Shown here: one piece after another, positions 1 through 8,290 of the stretch
Layout of the letters: every line of letters begins with the position of its first letter
Numbering within the stretch: position 1 is the first letter of the stretch
Assembly (NCBI RefSeq): GCF_027111275.1
Contig: NZ_CP114286.1
Location: 1,302,001 to 1,366,000 of the forward strand
Origin: Flavobacterium luteolum
GTDB lineage: Bacteria > Bacteroidota > Bacteroidia > Flavobacteriales > Flavobacteriaceae
DNA length: 64,000 bases
Reading direction: 5' to 3'
The notes under the pieces: model-generated
What the model saw: only the letters and a program-made list of their open reading frames with translations
Told to the model about the DNA's origin: nothing
Database searches by the model: none
Position numbers and translations under genes: made by a program

Positions 1-56
1 TAATAATATATTAAAATGGCACTTTTATATAGTTTTTCTAAGATATACGAATAAAA

Positions 57-82
57 AAAGCCTGCTCAATCGAACAGGCTTT
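57..82 (-). terminator. intrinsic terminator of folD
   Basis: Arms at 57-64 (AAAGCCTG) and 75-82 (CAGGCTTT) form an 8-bp stem. Read on the minus strand it is followed by a run of seven T. It lies about 20 bases past the folD stop. Confidence 0.8.
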
Positions 83-103
83 ATAATATGTTTGGACGCG
101 ATT

Positions 104-991
104 TTATTTATTTCTTGCGCTTCTCATTTTTCTCGCTAAAAGCGTATTCTTAAGCAACATTGCAATTGTCATTGGTCCAACTCCACCTGGAACTGGTGTA
201 ATGAAAGATGCTTTTTTGCTTACTCCGTCAAAATCAACATCTCCTTTGATAACATATCCTTTTGCGTTTGATGCATCTTCTACACGTGTAATTCCAACAT
301 CGATAACCGTTACTCCTTCTTTTACCATGTCTGCTTTTAAGAATTCTGGAACTCCTAAAGCTGTGATGATGATATCAGCATTTTTAGTGAATTCTGCTAA
401 ATCTTTAGTTCTACTATGAGTTAATGTAACTGTCGAATCTCCAGGATTTCCTTTACGACTCATTAAGATACTCATTGGACGTCCTACTATATGGCTTCTT
501 CCTATTACAACTGTGTGTTTTCCTGCAGTTTCTACTTTGTAACGCTCTAACAATTCCATAATTCCGAATGGGGTTGCTGGAATAAAACTTTCCATTTCAA
601 GTGCCATTCTTCCAAAGTTAGTTGGGTGAAATCCGTCTACGTCTTTGTCTGGATCGATTGCTAATAAGATTTTCTGCTCGTCGATATGTTTTGGCAAAGG
701 CAACTGAACGATGTATCCGTCTAGATTGTCGTCTTCGTTTAACTCTTTAATTTTAGCCAATAATTCATCTTCTGTAATCGTTTCTGGTAAAGCAACTAAA
801 GTTGAATCAAAACCAATTTCTTGGCATGATTTTACTTTACTTCCCACGTAAGTTAAACTTGCTCCGTTATTACCCACTAAAACTGCTGCTAAATGAGGCA
901 CTTTTCCTCCAGCTGCTTTAATAGATTGAACTTCGATTGCAATTTCGTTTTTAATGTCGTTAGATGTTTTTTTACCGTCTAGTAGCTGCAT
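104..991 (-). CDS. folD: bifunctional methylene-THF dehydrogenase / methenyl-THF cyclohydrolase
   Basis: FolD interconverts 5,10-methylene-, methenyl- and 10-formyl-tetrahydrofolate in the cytoplasm with NADP. The 295-residue length is normal. Visible family motifs are [14 protein letters not shown] (residues 48-61) with the catalytic lysine, QLPLPKHID, the cofactor-binding loop [11 protein letters not shown] and the C-terminal [10 protein letters not shown] signature. The ATG at 989-991 starts directly into the conserved N-terminus. It lies 137 bases downstream of ffh on the same strand, but a hairpin with a T-tract sits between them, and no TAnnTTTG motif is evident just upstream, so it may depend partly on read-through from ffh. 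Confidence 0.97.
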   Translation of the reverse strand: MQLLDGKKTSNDIKNEIAIEVQSIKAAGGKVPHLAAVLVGNNGASLTYVGSKVKSCQEIGFDSTLVALPETITEDELLAKIKELNEDDNLDGYIVQLPLPKHIDEQKILLAIDPDKDVDGFHPTNFGRMALEMESFIPATPFGIMELLERYKVETAGKHTVVIGRSHIVGRPMSILMSRKGNPGDSTVTLTHSRTKDLAEFTKNADIIITALGVPEFLKADMVKEGVTVIDVGITRVEDASNAKGYVIKGDVDFDGVSKKASFITPVPGGVGPMTIAMLLKNTLLARKMRSARNK

Positions 992-1076
992 TGTGTGTTG
1001 TTTCAGGTTTTAATTTTTGTTTCAGGCTTCAAGAGTTCACGTTAAAACGAAACTCTTAATATATTTAAGTGAAAAA

Positions 1077-1120
1077 GTTTCAAGTTTTGGTCTCTTAACT
1101 TGAAACCTTAAACTTGAAAC
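1077..1120 (-). terminator. hairpin downstream of ffh
   Basis: Arms 1077-1087 and 1110-1120 are perfect 11-bp complements (GTTTCAAGTTT / AAACTTGAAAC). On the minus strand the hairpin is followed by a short T run, nine bases past the ffh stop. A third partial copy of the arm (ACTTGAAAC, 1098-1106) lies in the loop, so alternative folds are possible. Confidence 0.55.
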
Positions 1121-1128
1121 TCTTTTTA

Positions 1129-2493
1129 TTATTTCGGCATTCCTCCTGGCATACCACCCGGCATCCCTTTCATACCTCCCATCATTTTCATCAGATTTTT
1201 TCCGCCTGGGCCTTGCATCATCTTCATCATCTTGCTCATTTGGTCAAATTGTTTCATCAGCTGATTTACTTGCTCGACTTTAGTTCCCGAACCTTTAGCG
1301 ATTCTAGCTTTTCTTTTTACGTCGATAATAGCTGGTTTGCTTCTTTCTCCTGGAGTCATCGAATAAATGATCGCTTCAATATGTTTGAAAGCATCATCTT
1401 CAATTTCTACATCTTTCATGGCTTTTGAAGCACCTGGTATCATTCCAACCAAGTCTTTCATGTTACCCATTTTCTTTACTTGCTGAATCTGTGTTAAGAA
1501 GTCATCAAAGCCAAATTCGTTTTTAGCGATTTTCTTTTGAAGTTTTCTTGCTTCTTCTTCATCAAATTGTTCTTGAGCTCTTTCAACAAGAGACACAACG
1601 TCTCCCATTCCTAAGATACGCTCAGCCATACGTTCTGGATAGAAAACATCAATTGCTTCCATTTTTTCTCCAGTACCAACAAATTTGATTGGTTTGTTTA
1701 CAATCGATTTGATTGAAAGTGCAGCTCCACCACGAGTATCACCATCTAATTTGGTTAAGATAACTCCATCAAAATTCAAGATATCGTTGAAAGCTTTTGC
1801 TGTATTTACAGCATCTTGTCCTGTCATAGAATCTACAACGAACAATGTTTCTTGTGGCTGAATTGCTTTGTGAACACGTGCAATTTCGTCCATCATTTCC
1901 TGATCTACTGCAAGACGTCCTGCTGTATCGACGATAACAACATTGAATCCGTTTGCTTTAGCATGCTTAATTGCATTTTGAGCAATTTCTACAGGATTTT
2001 TATTTTCTGGTTCTGAGTAAACCTCAACACCAATTTGATCTCCCACAACATGTAACTGGTTGATCGCCGCTGGACGGTAGATATCACACGCTACAAGAAG
2101 TGGTTTCTTATTTTTCTTTGTTTTTAAGAAGTTTGCTAATTTTCCTGAGAAAGTAGTTTTACCAGAACCTTGAAGTCCTGACATCAAAATAACAGTTGGA
2201 TTTCCTGATAAGTTAACACCAGCAACATCTCCACCCATTAATTCTGTCAACTCATCTTTTACCAGTTTTACTAATAATTGTCCTGGCTGTAAGGTTGTAA
2301 GTACGTCCTGTCCAATTGCTTTGTCTTTTACTCTAGCGGTAAAATCTTTAGCAATTTTAAAGTTAACGTCGGCATCAAGTAAAGCACGACGAACTTCTTT
2401 TAAAGTATCGGCAACGTTTACTTCTGTAATTTTACCGTGTCCTTTTAATATATGGAACGCTTTATCTAACTTATCACTTAAATTATCAAACAT
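1129..2493 (-). CDS. ffh: signal recognition particle protein Ffh (SRP54)
   Basis: The protein subunit of the signal recognition particle, which binds signal sequences and 4.5S RNA and docks with FtsY to target proteins to the membrane. N-terminal helical N domain (about 1-90), G domain with P-loop GLQGSGKTT (106-114), DTAGRL (189-194) and TKLDGDTRGG, then a methionine-rich M domain ending in a Met/Gly tail. 454 residues is the usual length. It has a good promoter upstream (TTG-N20-TATCTTTG). The SRP RNA gene is not seen next to it. Confidence 0.97.
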   Translation of the reverse strand: MFDNLSDKLDKAFHILKGHGKITEVNVADTLKEVRRALLDADVNFKIAKDFTARVKDKAIGQDVLTTLQPGQLLVKLVKDELTELMGGDVAGVNLSGNPTVILMSGLQGSGKTTFSGKLANFLKTKKNKKPLLVACDIYRPAAINQLHVVGDQIGVEVYSEPENKNPVEIAQNAIKHAKANGFNVVIVDTAGRLAVDQEMMDEIARVHKAIQPQETLFVVDSMTGQDAVNTAKAFNDILNFDGVILTKLDGDTRGGAALSIKSIVNKPIKFVGTGEKMEAIDVFYPERMAERILGMGDVVSLVERAQEQFDEEEARKLQKKIAKNEFGFDDFLTQIQQVKKMGNMKDLVGMIPGASKAMKDVEIEDDAFKHIEAIIYSMTPGERSKPAIIDVKRKARIAKGSGTKVEQVNQLMKQFDQMSKMMKMMQGPGGKNLMKMMGGMKGMPGGMPGGMPK

Positions 2494-2515
2494 ATCATTT
2501 TCTTTATTTGAAGTG

Positions 2516-2546
2516 CAAAGATAATCTAATTAGATATTTCAGGCAA
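2516..2546 (-). promoter_or_regulatory. promoter of ffh
   Basis: On the minus strand TTG (2544-2546) and TATCTTTG (2516-2523) are separated by 20 bases, matching the Bacteroidota TTG / TAnnTTTG pattern. The ffh start is 22 bases downstream. Confidence 0.6.
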
Positions 2547-2566
2547 TTTTTATTTAGCTGCATTTA

Positions 2567-2701
2567 ATTGCGAAGTACGCGAAGTTTTACGCAAAGAACG
2601 CTATGTTTTTTTTGCTCGCAATCCCGATAGCTATCGGGAGCGAAGTCGCAAAGTTTTTTTATGCAGATTTAAAAATCATTTTAATCCTTTTAATCTGTGG
2701 C
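2567..2701. repeat. composite intergenic repeat region
   Basis: This stretch holds GCGAAGT- and CGCAAAG-type repeated words, a perfect 16-bp palindrome CCCGATAGCTATCGGG (2623-2638), and AATCCTTTTAATCTGTGGC (2683-2701). The last 19-mer occurs again exactly at 39267-39285. I see no gene in it; an open frame that crosses it is made only of repeat sequence. Confidence 0.6.
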
Positions 2702-2710
2702 AAAACAAAA

Positions 2711-2742
2711 AAAGGCGCAAAGAATAAAATCTTTGCGCCTTT
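2711..2742 (-). terminator. terminator of the MBOAT/SGNH operon
   Basis: A 13-bp stem (2711-2723 with 2730-2742; core GGCGCAAAGA / TCTTTGCGCC) with a 6-base loop is followed on the minus strand by a T-rich tract. It is 36 bases past the MBOAT stop. Confidence 0.8.
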
Positions 2743-2777
2743 GTGCCTTTGCAGCTATAAACCTTTGAATCTTAAAT

Positions 2778-4460
2778 CTAGAACTGGAAATAAATAAATG
2801 GCTGTGAACCTGCAACAGCAGTTGCGTAAACAATCCAGTAAACAAAACCTAGAATTATCGCTTTTACTAATAATGGCGTTTTGTCAAAAATAGATTTCAT
2901 TCCGTTGGTGAATGATTCTGGTAAAAAATGCCAAACGTAACCGAACAACATTAATCCGAAAACATTTTTATATCCTAAAACAATTGTTTTCCAAAGTTCT
3001 GGTTCAAATGTTAATTGACCGATGTTATTAATTACTTGTAATGCCGTTTCAAAATCTCTTGCTCTGAAGAAAATCCAACAGAAAACTACAAAATGGAACG
3101 TGATTACGATTGAGAAAAATCTCCATAAGAAATTCGGACTTTTATCTTTCTTCGAAGGAAAGAATTCCATAAATATTTTATGAACCGCTAATGCTAATCC
3201 GTGAAGTGCCCCCCAAACAATAAACTGTGCTCCTGCTCCATGCCACAAACCTCCTAAAAGCATTGTAGTAAACAGGTTGAAATTGGTTACTAAAGTTTGT
3301 TTTATTTTGCTTGAAAGTAAAAATGACAAAGCGAAAATTAAAATACTGACTCCTGCAATAATAAGCGGAATTACACTCTCATTATAACAAGACATTCCCC
3401 AAAGCAATAATCCGAAGAAAAATAAACTTGGGAATAAATATCCCGCGAAAGATCCATTACGGTTTCCTCCAATAGAAATGTATAAAAAGTCTTTTAACCA
3501 AGTTGAAAGCGAAATATGCCATCTTCTCCAGAAATCGGTAATCGAAGTCGATTTGTATGGAGTTCTAAAGTTGACTGGCAATTTAAATCCAAGCAATAAT
3601 GCAATACCAATTGCCATGTCTGAATATCCAGAGAAATCACAGTAAATCTGAATGGCATATCCGTACGAAGCCATTAAGTTTTCAAAAGAAGTATAACTCA
3701 TCGGCGTATCAAAAACACGATCGACAAAGTTTACCGATATGTAATTTGAGATAACTGTTTTCTTGATTAAACCTCCAATAATCAAAAACAAGGCGTTGTT
3801 AACATCTTGCTTTGTCAGATTTAATTTTTGATAAATCTGAGGCAAAAAGTCTTTTGCACGAACAATTGGTCCCGCAACTAATTGAGGGAAGAATGACACG
3901 AAGAATAAATATTCGATGTAATTCTTTGTCGGTTTAATTTCTTCTCTATAAATCTCAATAATATAACTCATAGATTGGAACGTATAAAACGAAATTCCAA
4001 CAGGAAGAAAAACATTATGAAGTTCAAAATTACCATGAAACATATCGTTGTACGTCACGATCAAAAAGTTCATGTATTTGAAATAGCCTAAAAGTGCCAA
4101 ATTCAAAATGACACTAATTACCAAATAAAATTTCTTAACTCCATCTCTGCTTTCTCGGTAAATAATCTGGCTCAAACCATAATCTACGACTGACGAAAGC
4201 AATAACAGCAGAAAATAAATCCCGCTTGATTTATAGTAAAAGAATAATGAGAAGAGAATAACATACGTTAATCTCAAATAAAATGTTTTGCGTAAAAAAC
4301 CATACACAAAATAGAAAACCAGAAATAAACCTAAGAATAAACCGGTATTGAATAAAAGTTTTTCGTCTTCGTTGTAAACAAACCAACTCTTAACTTGTTC
4401 TATTGTAATTGCACCAAAATTTTGAATGAACCAATTATTAATGCTATCTATTGTTGTCAA
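2778..4460 (-). CDS. MBOAT-family O-acyltransferase (AlgI/DltB-like)
   Basis: A multi-pass inner-membrane protein of the membrane-bound O-acyltransferase family, which passes acyl groups from a cytoplasmic donor across the membrane for acylation of exported glycans. 560 residues with about ten hydrophobic segments. The family signature is clear: FWRRWHISLSTWLKDFLY (from residue 310) and the presumed catalytic histidine in GGLWHGAGAQF (H407), with a second histidine at ALHG (H420). It is the last gene of an operon with two SGNH hydrolases, one base after the preceding gene, the typical layout of a glycan acetylation system (AlgI with AlgX/AlgJ). The glycan cannot be told from sequence. Confidence 0.92.
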   Translation of the reverse strand: MTTIDSINNWFIQNFGAITIEQVKSWFVYNEDEKLLFNTGLFLGLFLVFYFVYGFLRKTFYLRLTYVILFSLFFYYKSSGIYFLLLLLSSVVDYGLSQIIYRESRDGVKKFYLVISVILNLALLGYFKYMNFLIVTYNDMFHGNFELHNVFLPVGISFYTFQSMSYIIEIYREEIKPTKNYIEYLFFVSFFPQLVAGPIVRAKDFLPQIYQKLNLTKQDVNNALFLIIGGLIKKTVISNYISVNFVDRVFDTPMSYTSFENLMASYGYAIQIYCDFSGYSDMAIGIALLLGFKLPVNFRTPYKSTSITDFWRRWHISLSTWLKDFLYISIGGNRNGSFAGYLFPSLFFFGLLLWGMSCYNESVIPLIIAGVSILIFALSFLLSSKIKQTLVTNFNLFTTMLLGGLWHGAGAQFIVWGALHGLALAVHKIFMEFFPSKKDKSPNFLWRFFSIVITFHFVVFCWIFFRARDFETALQVINNIGQLTFEPELWKTIVLGYKNVFGLMLFGYVWHFLPESFTNGMKSIFDKTPLLVKAIILGFVYWIVYATAVAGSQPFIYFQF

Positions 4461-4461
4461 C

Positions 4462-5883
4462 TTACTTCTTTAATTTAAAATTATCGTATGATCTTAAAAA
4501 CGCTTGAGCAAACAGATTTCCTTGTTTCTCGTATCCTTTTTTTGAATAATGAACCCAATCTGGCCCTATTAATCCTTGAACTTTCAATTGTCTGATTCCG
4601 CTCATGCCTCCAAACTCATCGTATAAATCCCAAACAGCAAAATCCTCTTTTTGGGCTATATTAATAATTTGTCGAGTGTAATCATCAATATATGTATTTG
4701 GTTTTCTTCTTAGCAAAGATGGCGGTGGTGTCATTACAATTATTGGCGCATCTATTTTCTGTGCTCTTACATTCTGTATAAATTCTCGTAATTCTTTAAT
4801 ATAACCTCCAGCATCCAATTTCTCGTAACTTTCATTTGTTCCTAATGAAAAAACCAATAAATCTGGATGTAACGATTTCAGCTGTTCAAAAAATAAAGGA
4901 TATTTATTGTAATCTGAATATTTAGCTCCGTTTACTCCAATACTGCTATAAATAACTCCTGGGGCATCTTTTTCTAAAACAATTCCGTTTAACTCGTAAT
5001 CTTTTGCTTCTTTATTCGGAATCAAGAAAATTCGGCTTAAAGCATTTTCTGAATTATAATAATGTGAGAAAGAATCTGATTCGATTGCCAACGGAACAAA
5101 CTCTGACATTGAAATGGTCTTTGGCCTTGTTTCATTTGTTGAGATTTTTAAAGTTCTTCCTGCACGGATATTATTCGACTTTAAACGATTTTCTCTTTTA
5201 ATCTCGGCAACAGAAACATTGTATTTATCTGCAATGCTTCCAAGCACTTCCCCTTTTTTAATTTTATGCGTAATGACTCTTCGTTCTGTTGTCTGAATAG
5301 AATTGATCTTAGAAGAAATAGCCAAATCAAACATATTCTGATTTTGAGGCGTAATAATTTTTATTGTATTGAATTTGTACGCTGGATCTTTTATGTTCAT
5401 CTCCATTACAAATCCGCCTGAATCTCTCCAAAGACCAATACCGCTTAATCCAATAGGGCATTGCTTTACTGGGTAAATATTTCTATAGCTTTCCCAAGTT
5501 CTGTTCGATTTGAAACGTTCGTTATAAGATCCGTTTGTTCTGGCTAATTGATACGGAAAAACCATACCACGTCCTGCATTGCCAAATTGCTGCTGCAGTT
5601 TTTTTCTGATTTCATTCGTCATCAAATCACTTTGAATATGCGAATCTCCAATATGTACAATATTGATTTTCTGATTTTTCTGATCTTCATTTTTTTCCAG
5701 TTTATGAAAAAAATCACTTATCGCTTTTGCGTTATAAATCTGACCATCAGAAGGCGCATCAATTGCTGCGGTATCCACTTTTTGAATCATGCTTTTTGGT
5801 ATTGGCTGTACATCTGTTTTTGGAGTTTTTTCATTTGTTGTAAAAAAAAGACAACAAAAGAAAACCATTAATTTATTTATCAT
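4462..5883 (-). CDS. exported SGNH hydrolase with nested LysM domain
   Basis: A 473-residue protein with a hydrophobic N-terminus (signal peptide or anchor). SGNH block I is IGDSHIQSD (GDSH at 79-82), a GTNE block is at 348-351 and the D442-x-x-H445 pair completes the expected Ser-Asp-His triad. Between block I and the GTN block, at about 205-247, sits a LysM-type repeat (HKIKKGEVLGSIADKYNV ... AGRTLKI), which normally binds peptidoglycan or chitin-like glycans. Such hydrolases act as esterases or O-acetyl transferases. It overlaps the upstream SGNH gene by four bases and abuts the MBOAT gene, so the three are probably co-expressed. The substrate is inferred from context only. Confidence 0.85.
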   Translation of the reverse strand: MINKLMVFFCCLFFTTNEKTPKTDVQPIPKSMIQKVDTAAIDAPSDGQIYNAKAISDFFHKLEKNEDQKNQKINIVHIGDSHIQSDLMTNEIRKKLQQQFGNAGRGMVFPYQLARTNGSYNERFKSNRTWESYRNIYPVKQCPIGLSGIGLWRDSGGFVMEMNIKDPAYKFNTIKIITPQNQNMFDLAISSKINSIQTTERRVITHKIKKGEVLGSIADKYNVSVAEIKRENRLKSNNIRAGRTLKISTNETRPKTISMSEFVPLAIESDSFSHYYNSENALSRIFLIPNKEAKDYELNGIVLEKDAPGVIYSSIGVNGAKYSDYNKYPLFFEQLKSLHPDLLVFSLGTNESYEKLDAGGYIKELREFIQNVRAQKIDAPIIVMTPPPSLLRRKPNTYIDDYTRQIINIAQKEDFAVWDLYDEFGGMSGIRQLKVQGLIGPDWVHYSKKGYEKQGNLFAQAFLRSYDNFKLKK

Positions 5884-7358
5884 ACACTGTCTTTTGTTAC
5901 TGAAACGGAATCGGGTTTGGCTCTTTTTACTGGTTTTGGCTTAGTCCCTTCAGCATCTCTTTTTTGTCTGAGTTCCTTATATTCTTCGTATCCTTTATTT
6001 AACTGTCCATAAAGTAAATTACCGATTGCTTTTGCACCGCGCTGGTTAAAGTGTGTGTAATCTTTATTGGCTTTGGCTGGAGTTTCATCAACCCATTTTA
6101 TCATAGAACCATCTCCTCCCATTAAAGTATATAGGTTAACAAATCCTGCATGAGTTTCTAATGCATAATGCTTTTGCGCTTTCATTAAAGGAACTACTGC
6201 CGAATCGGTTTTCATTTCTAAATCATATTTTGTTGACTTGTCAGCAGTTGAAACAATTAGAATCGAAACGCCTGGAAATGATTCTTTTATTTTATTAACG
6301 GTTTTCGTCATTCCTTTTTCATACCAAGAATAATTTTTTGTGCCGTAATTTAAAACGTTGGTTCCATAATGCAGAATGATCAAATCGTATCTTAAGCTAT
6401 TATTAAAAGCTCTCATTACATCGGCATTAAACGTCGAAATTGGAAGTCCTGAATTTCCTCGCTGAGAGAAATTATCAACATGAACTCCGCTTCCATTATC
6501 AAAATTAAATCCATAAATCGGAATAGAGTCTGCTTGTACAAAATTTGCTTTAAAGGCTTTTAAACTTCCTGATGAAACTTTTAGTGTGTTAACTAAACTA
6601 TTTGGAGAAAGACTTTTCTTAAGCGTATCTTTTCCTATAATGAAATTCACTTTTCCAACCTTAGATGAACGCCCATAAAATAATGTTGCATTATCTAATG
6701 AAGTCGAATATTTATTCAATCCAGCTTCGTACTGAACCCAAGTTGAATTGGATCTATCATTGGCAAAAAACACATGTCCGTTAACTCCAAAAGGGCTCGT
6801 TGGTCTTTTTACATTTAAATAAGACTGCGTTTTCCAGTTTTTAGAATAAGTTGATTTTACAGATCCTCTCGATGCTGCAGATTCTGATGTAATAGGAACA
6901 AAACCAACACCGTTTCCTCCAAAACGTTCCTGATAATTGGTACGAACATCTTGCACGATTAAATCTCCATCGGTCATAGAATCTCCGTAATAAGCAATTC
7001 GAACTTTGTTCTGCGGATTTTTTTCTAACTGATACAACTTCTCATAGAAAGAAATCAGGTATTGATATCCTTTATAGTTTTCGAATGTTTCTGCAGGAAA
7101 TTCAATTCCTTCTGTTTCATCAAAAACAATTTTCTGCCCGTTTAGCGCTTGCTCACTTTTTGCAATACTGTCTTTGTCTAGCGATAATGAATCGTCGGCA
7201 ACAGATTCTAAAAGCATACTATCTATCAATATATTTTTAGAATCTAATTTAGTCTCCGAAAATATTTTATCTGGAAGGATTTGTTTAAACCCAATAAAAG
7301 CAACCAGCGCTAAAGCCACGATTGCAAAAGACTGAAAAAAATAAGACTTTGTATTCAC
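5880..7358 (-). CDS. membrane-anchored SGNH/GDSL hydrolase
   Basis: A 492-residue protein with one N-terminal membrane segment (about 11-28), a variable linker, then an SGNH domain. YYGDSMTDGD carries the nucleophile serine (GDSM, 125-128), YGTN is at 331-334 and D433-Y-T-H436 supplies the Asp-His pair. The C-terminal 30 residues are rich in K, P and S and likely disordered. It is the first gene of the SGNH-SGNH-MBOAT operon. By analogy with AlgX/AlgJ-type systems it may complete acyl transfer to a glycan in the periplasm, but a deacetylating role is equally possible. Confidence 0.85.
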   Translation of the reverse strand: MNTKSYFFQSFAIVALALVAFIGFKQILPDKIFSETKLDSKNILIDSMLLESVADDSLSLDKDSIAKSEQALNGQKIVFDETEGIEFPAETFENYKGYQYLISFYEKLYQLEKNPQNKVRIAYYGDSMTDGDLIVQDVRTNYQERFGGNGVGFVPITSESAASRGSVKSTYSKNWKTQSYLNVKRPTSPFGVNGHVFFANDRSNSTWVQYEAGLNKYSTSLDNATLFYGRSSKVGKVNFIIGKDTLKKSLSPNSLVNTLKVSSGSLKAFKANFVQADSIPIYGFNFDNGSGVHVDNFSQRGNSGLPISTFNADVMRAFNNSLRYDLIILHYGTNVLNYGTKNYSWYEKGMTKTVNKIKESFPGVSILIVSTADKSTKYDLEMKTDSAVVPLMKAQKHYALETHAGFVNLYTLMGGDGSMIKWVDETPAKANKDYTHFNQRGAKAIGNLLYGQLNKGYEEYKELRQKRDAEGTKPKPVKRAKPDSVSVTKDSV

Positions 7359-7444
7359 TTAATAATTATAATAAAATATGAGGAACTGCATTCAAAAATT
7401 AAACCAATTCAATAATAGTTAACTTACTGCAGAAAAAATTTGTG

Positions 7445-7452
7445 CAAAGATA
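7445..7452 (-). promoter_or_regulatory. -7 element for the SGNH/MBOAT operon
   Basis: TATCTTTG on the minus strand, about 86 bases before the first SGNH gene. No TTG is seen at the expected -33 distance, so the call rests on the -7 element alone. Confidence 0.4.
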
Positions 7453-7503
7453 GAATAACATTTTGTTTCTATTTGATTTTAACAAGAAAGTAGAACAAAA
7501 AAA

Positions 7504-7526
7504 GAGGTTAGAAAAATTCTAACCTC
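7504..7526 (-). terminator. terminator of the receptor/HmuY operon
   Basis: Perfect 10-bp stem GAGGTTAGAA / TTCTAACCTC with a 3-base loop. It is followed on the minus strand by a run of T and lies about 110 bases past the HmuY-family gene. Confidence 0.8.
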
Positions 7527-7637
7527 CTTATCAAAAAAAAAATAAAAAAAACAAAGCTAATGATTAACTAGATTTTTGATGTTTTTTATTTAAGAGTACA
7601 TTTTATAAAATAAACTATTCTAGATTATTATTTTTTA

Positions 7638-8264
7638 TTAGAATGTAGTAGTGCTGTTTGCTTGGTAAGCAAAATTAAAAGTATAGTAAGGCGACTCCGA
7701 AGTTTGTGTTGGACTTGCAGGTGCATCTTTATAATAACTTAATATTTCAAATTTTGCATATTTACCATCGTGTGTTTTTACAACAAATACTTTTCCTGCA
7801 ATAGGAGAAATGATATGAGTTTCTGCATTGTAAGAATACCAGCCTTTTCCACTTCCTGTCGGGATTGAATAAACAGTAGATGCATCTTGAGCAAAAGTAC
7901 TAGAAGCAGGAAATGCTGTTACGTTTGCAAAAATACCTGAAACAATACTTACTGCTCCTTGTCCTTTTCTTTCTGGTTCTCCTGTATCAGTAGCACTAAT
8001 TTTTGCTCCTCCATTAACAATAATTGATGTACCACGGAAAGCGATATCCCAACTATCGTCAGTTACAATTTTATTTTGGGAAAAACTGAATTTTGTAAAT
8101 TCACCACCAACTGGTTGTCCTTGTCCTCCAGTTTGCGGAGCATAAACATTAGAAACTTTTGTTGTTACTACTGGTGCTACTTCATTTTTATCATCATCGC
8201 TGCTGCAAGATGCTGTAAAAATAAATAATGCTAAAAGCGAAAGTTTTAAGAATTTTGTTTTCAT
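7638..8264 (-). CDS. HmuY-family haem-binding lipoprotein
   Basis: A 208-residue lipoprotein: signal peptide with lipobox TASC (Cys20) followed by SSDDDKNE, a typical surface-exported lipoprotein N-terminus in this phylum. The mature part has the HmuY pattern SWDIAFRGTSIIVNGG in the first half and FVVKTHDGKYAKFEILSYY near the end. HmuY of Porphyromonas gingivalis captures haem outside the cell and hands it to the TonB-dependent receptor HmuR. Here it lies 26 bases after a TonB-dependent receptor gene, which supports the same job. The ligand is inferred. Confidence 0.82.
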   Translation of the reverse strand: MKTKFLKLSLLALFIFTASCSSDDDKNEVAPVVTTKVSNVYAPQTGGQGQPVGGEFTKFSFSQNKIVTDDSWDIAFRGTSIIVNGGAKISATDTGEPERKGQGAVSIVSGIFANVTAFPASSTFAQDASTVYSIPTGSGKGWYSYNAETHIISPIAGKVFVVKTHDGKYAKFEILSYYKDAPASPTQTSESPYYTFNFAYQANSTTTF

Positions 8265-8290
8265 TTTGAAAAGGTTTAAATAAATATTGA

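Noticed and set aside
1114..1428. Plus-strand open frame of 104 codons rich in His
   Set aside because: It lies fully inside ffh on the other strand; the His-rich translation is the complement of the Met-rich M domain.
2603..2797. Plus-strand open frame of 64 codons
   Set aside because: It consists of repeat words, a terminator hairpin and the end of the MBOAT gene.
5548..5871. Plus-strand open frame of 107 codons
   Set aside because: Shadow of the SGNH gene; composition is Ile/Phe noise.
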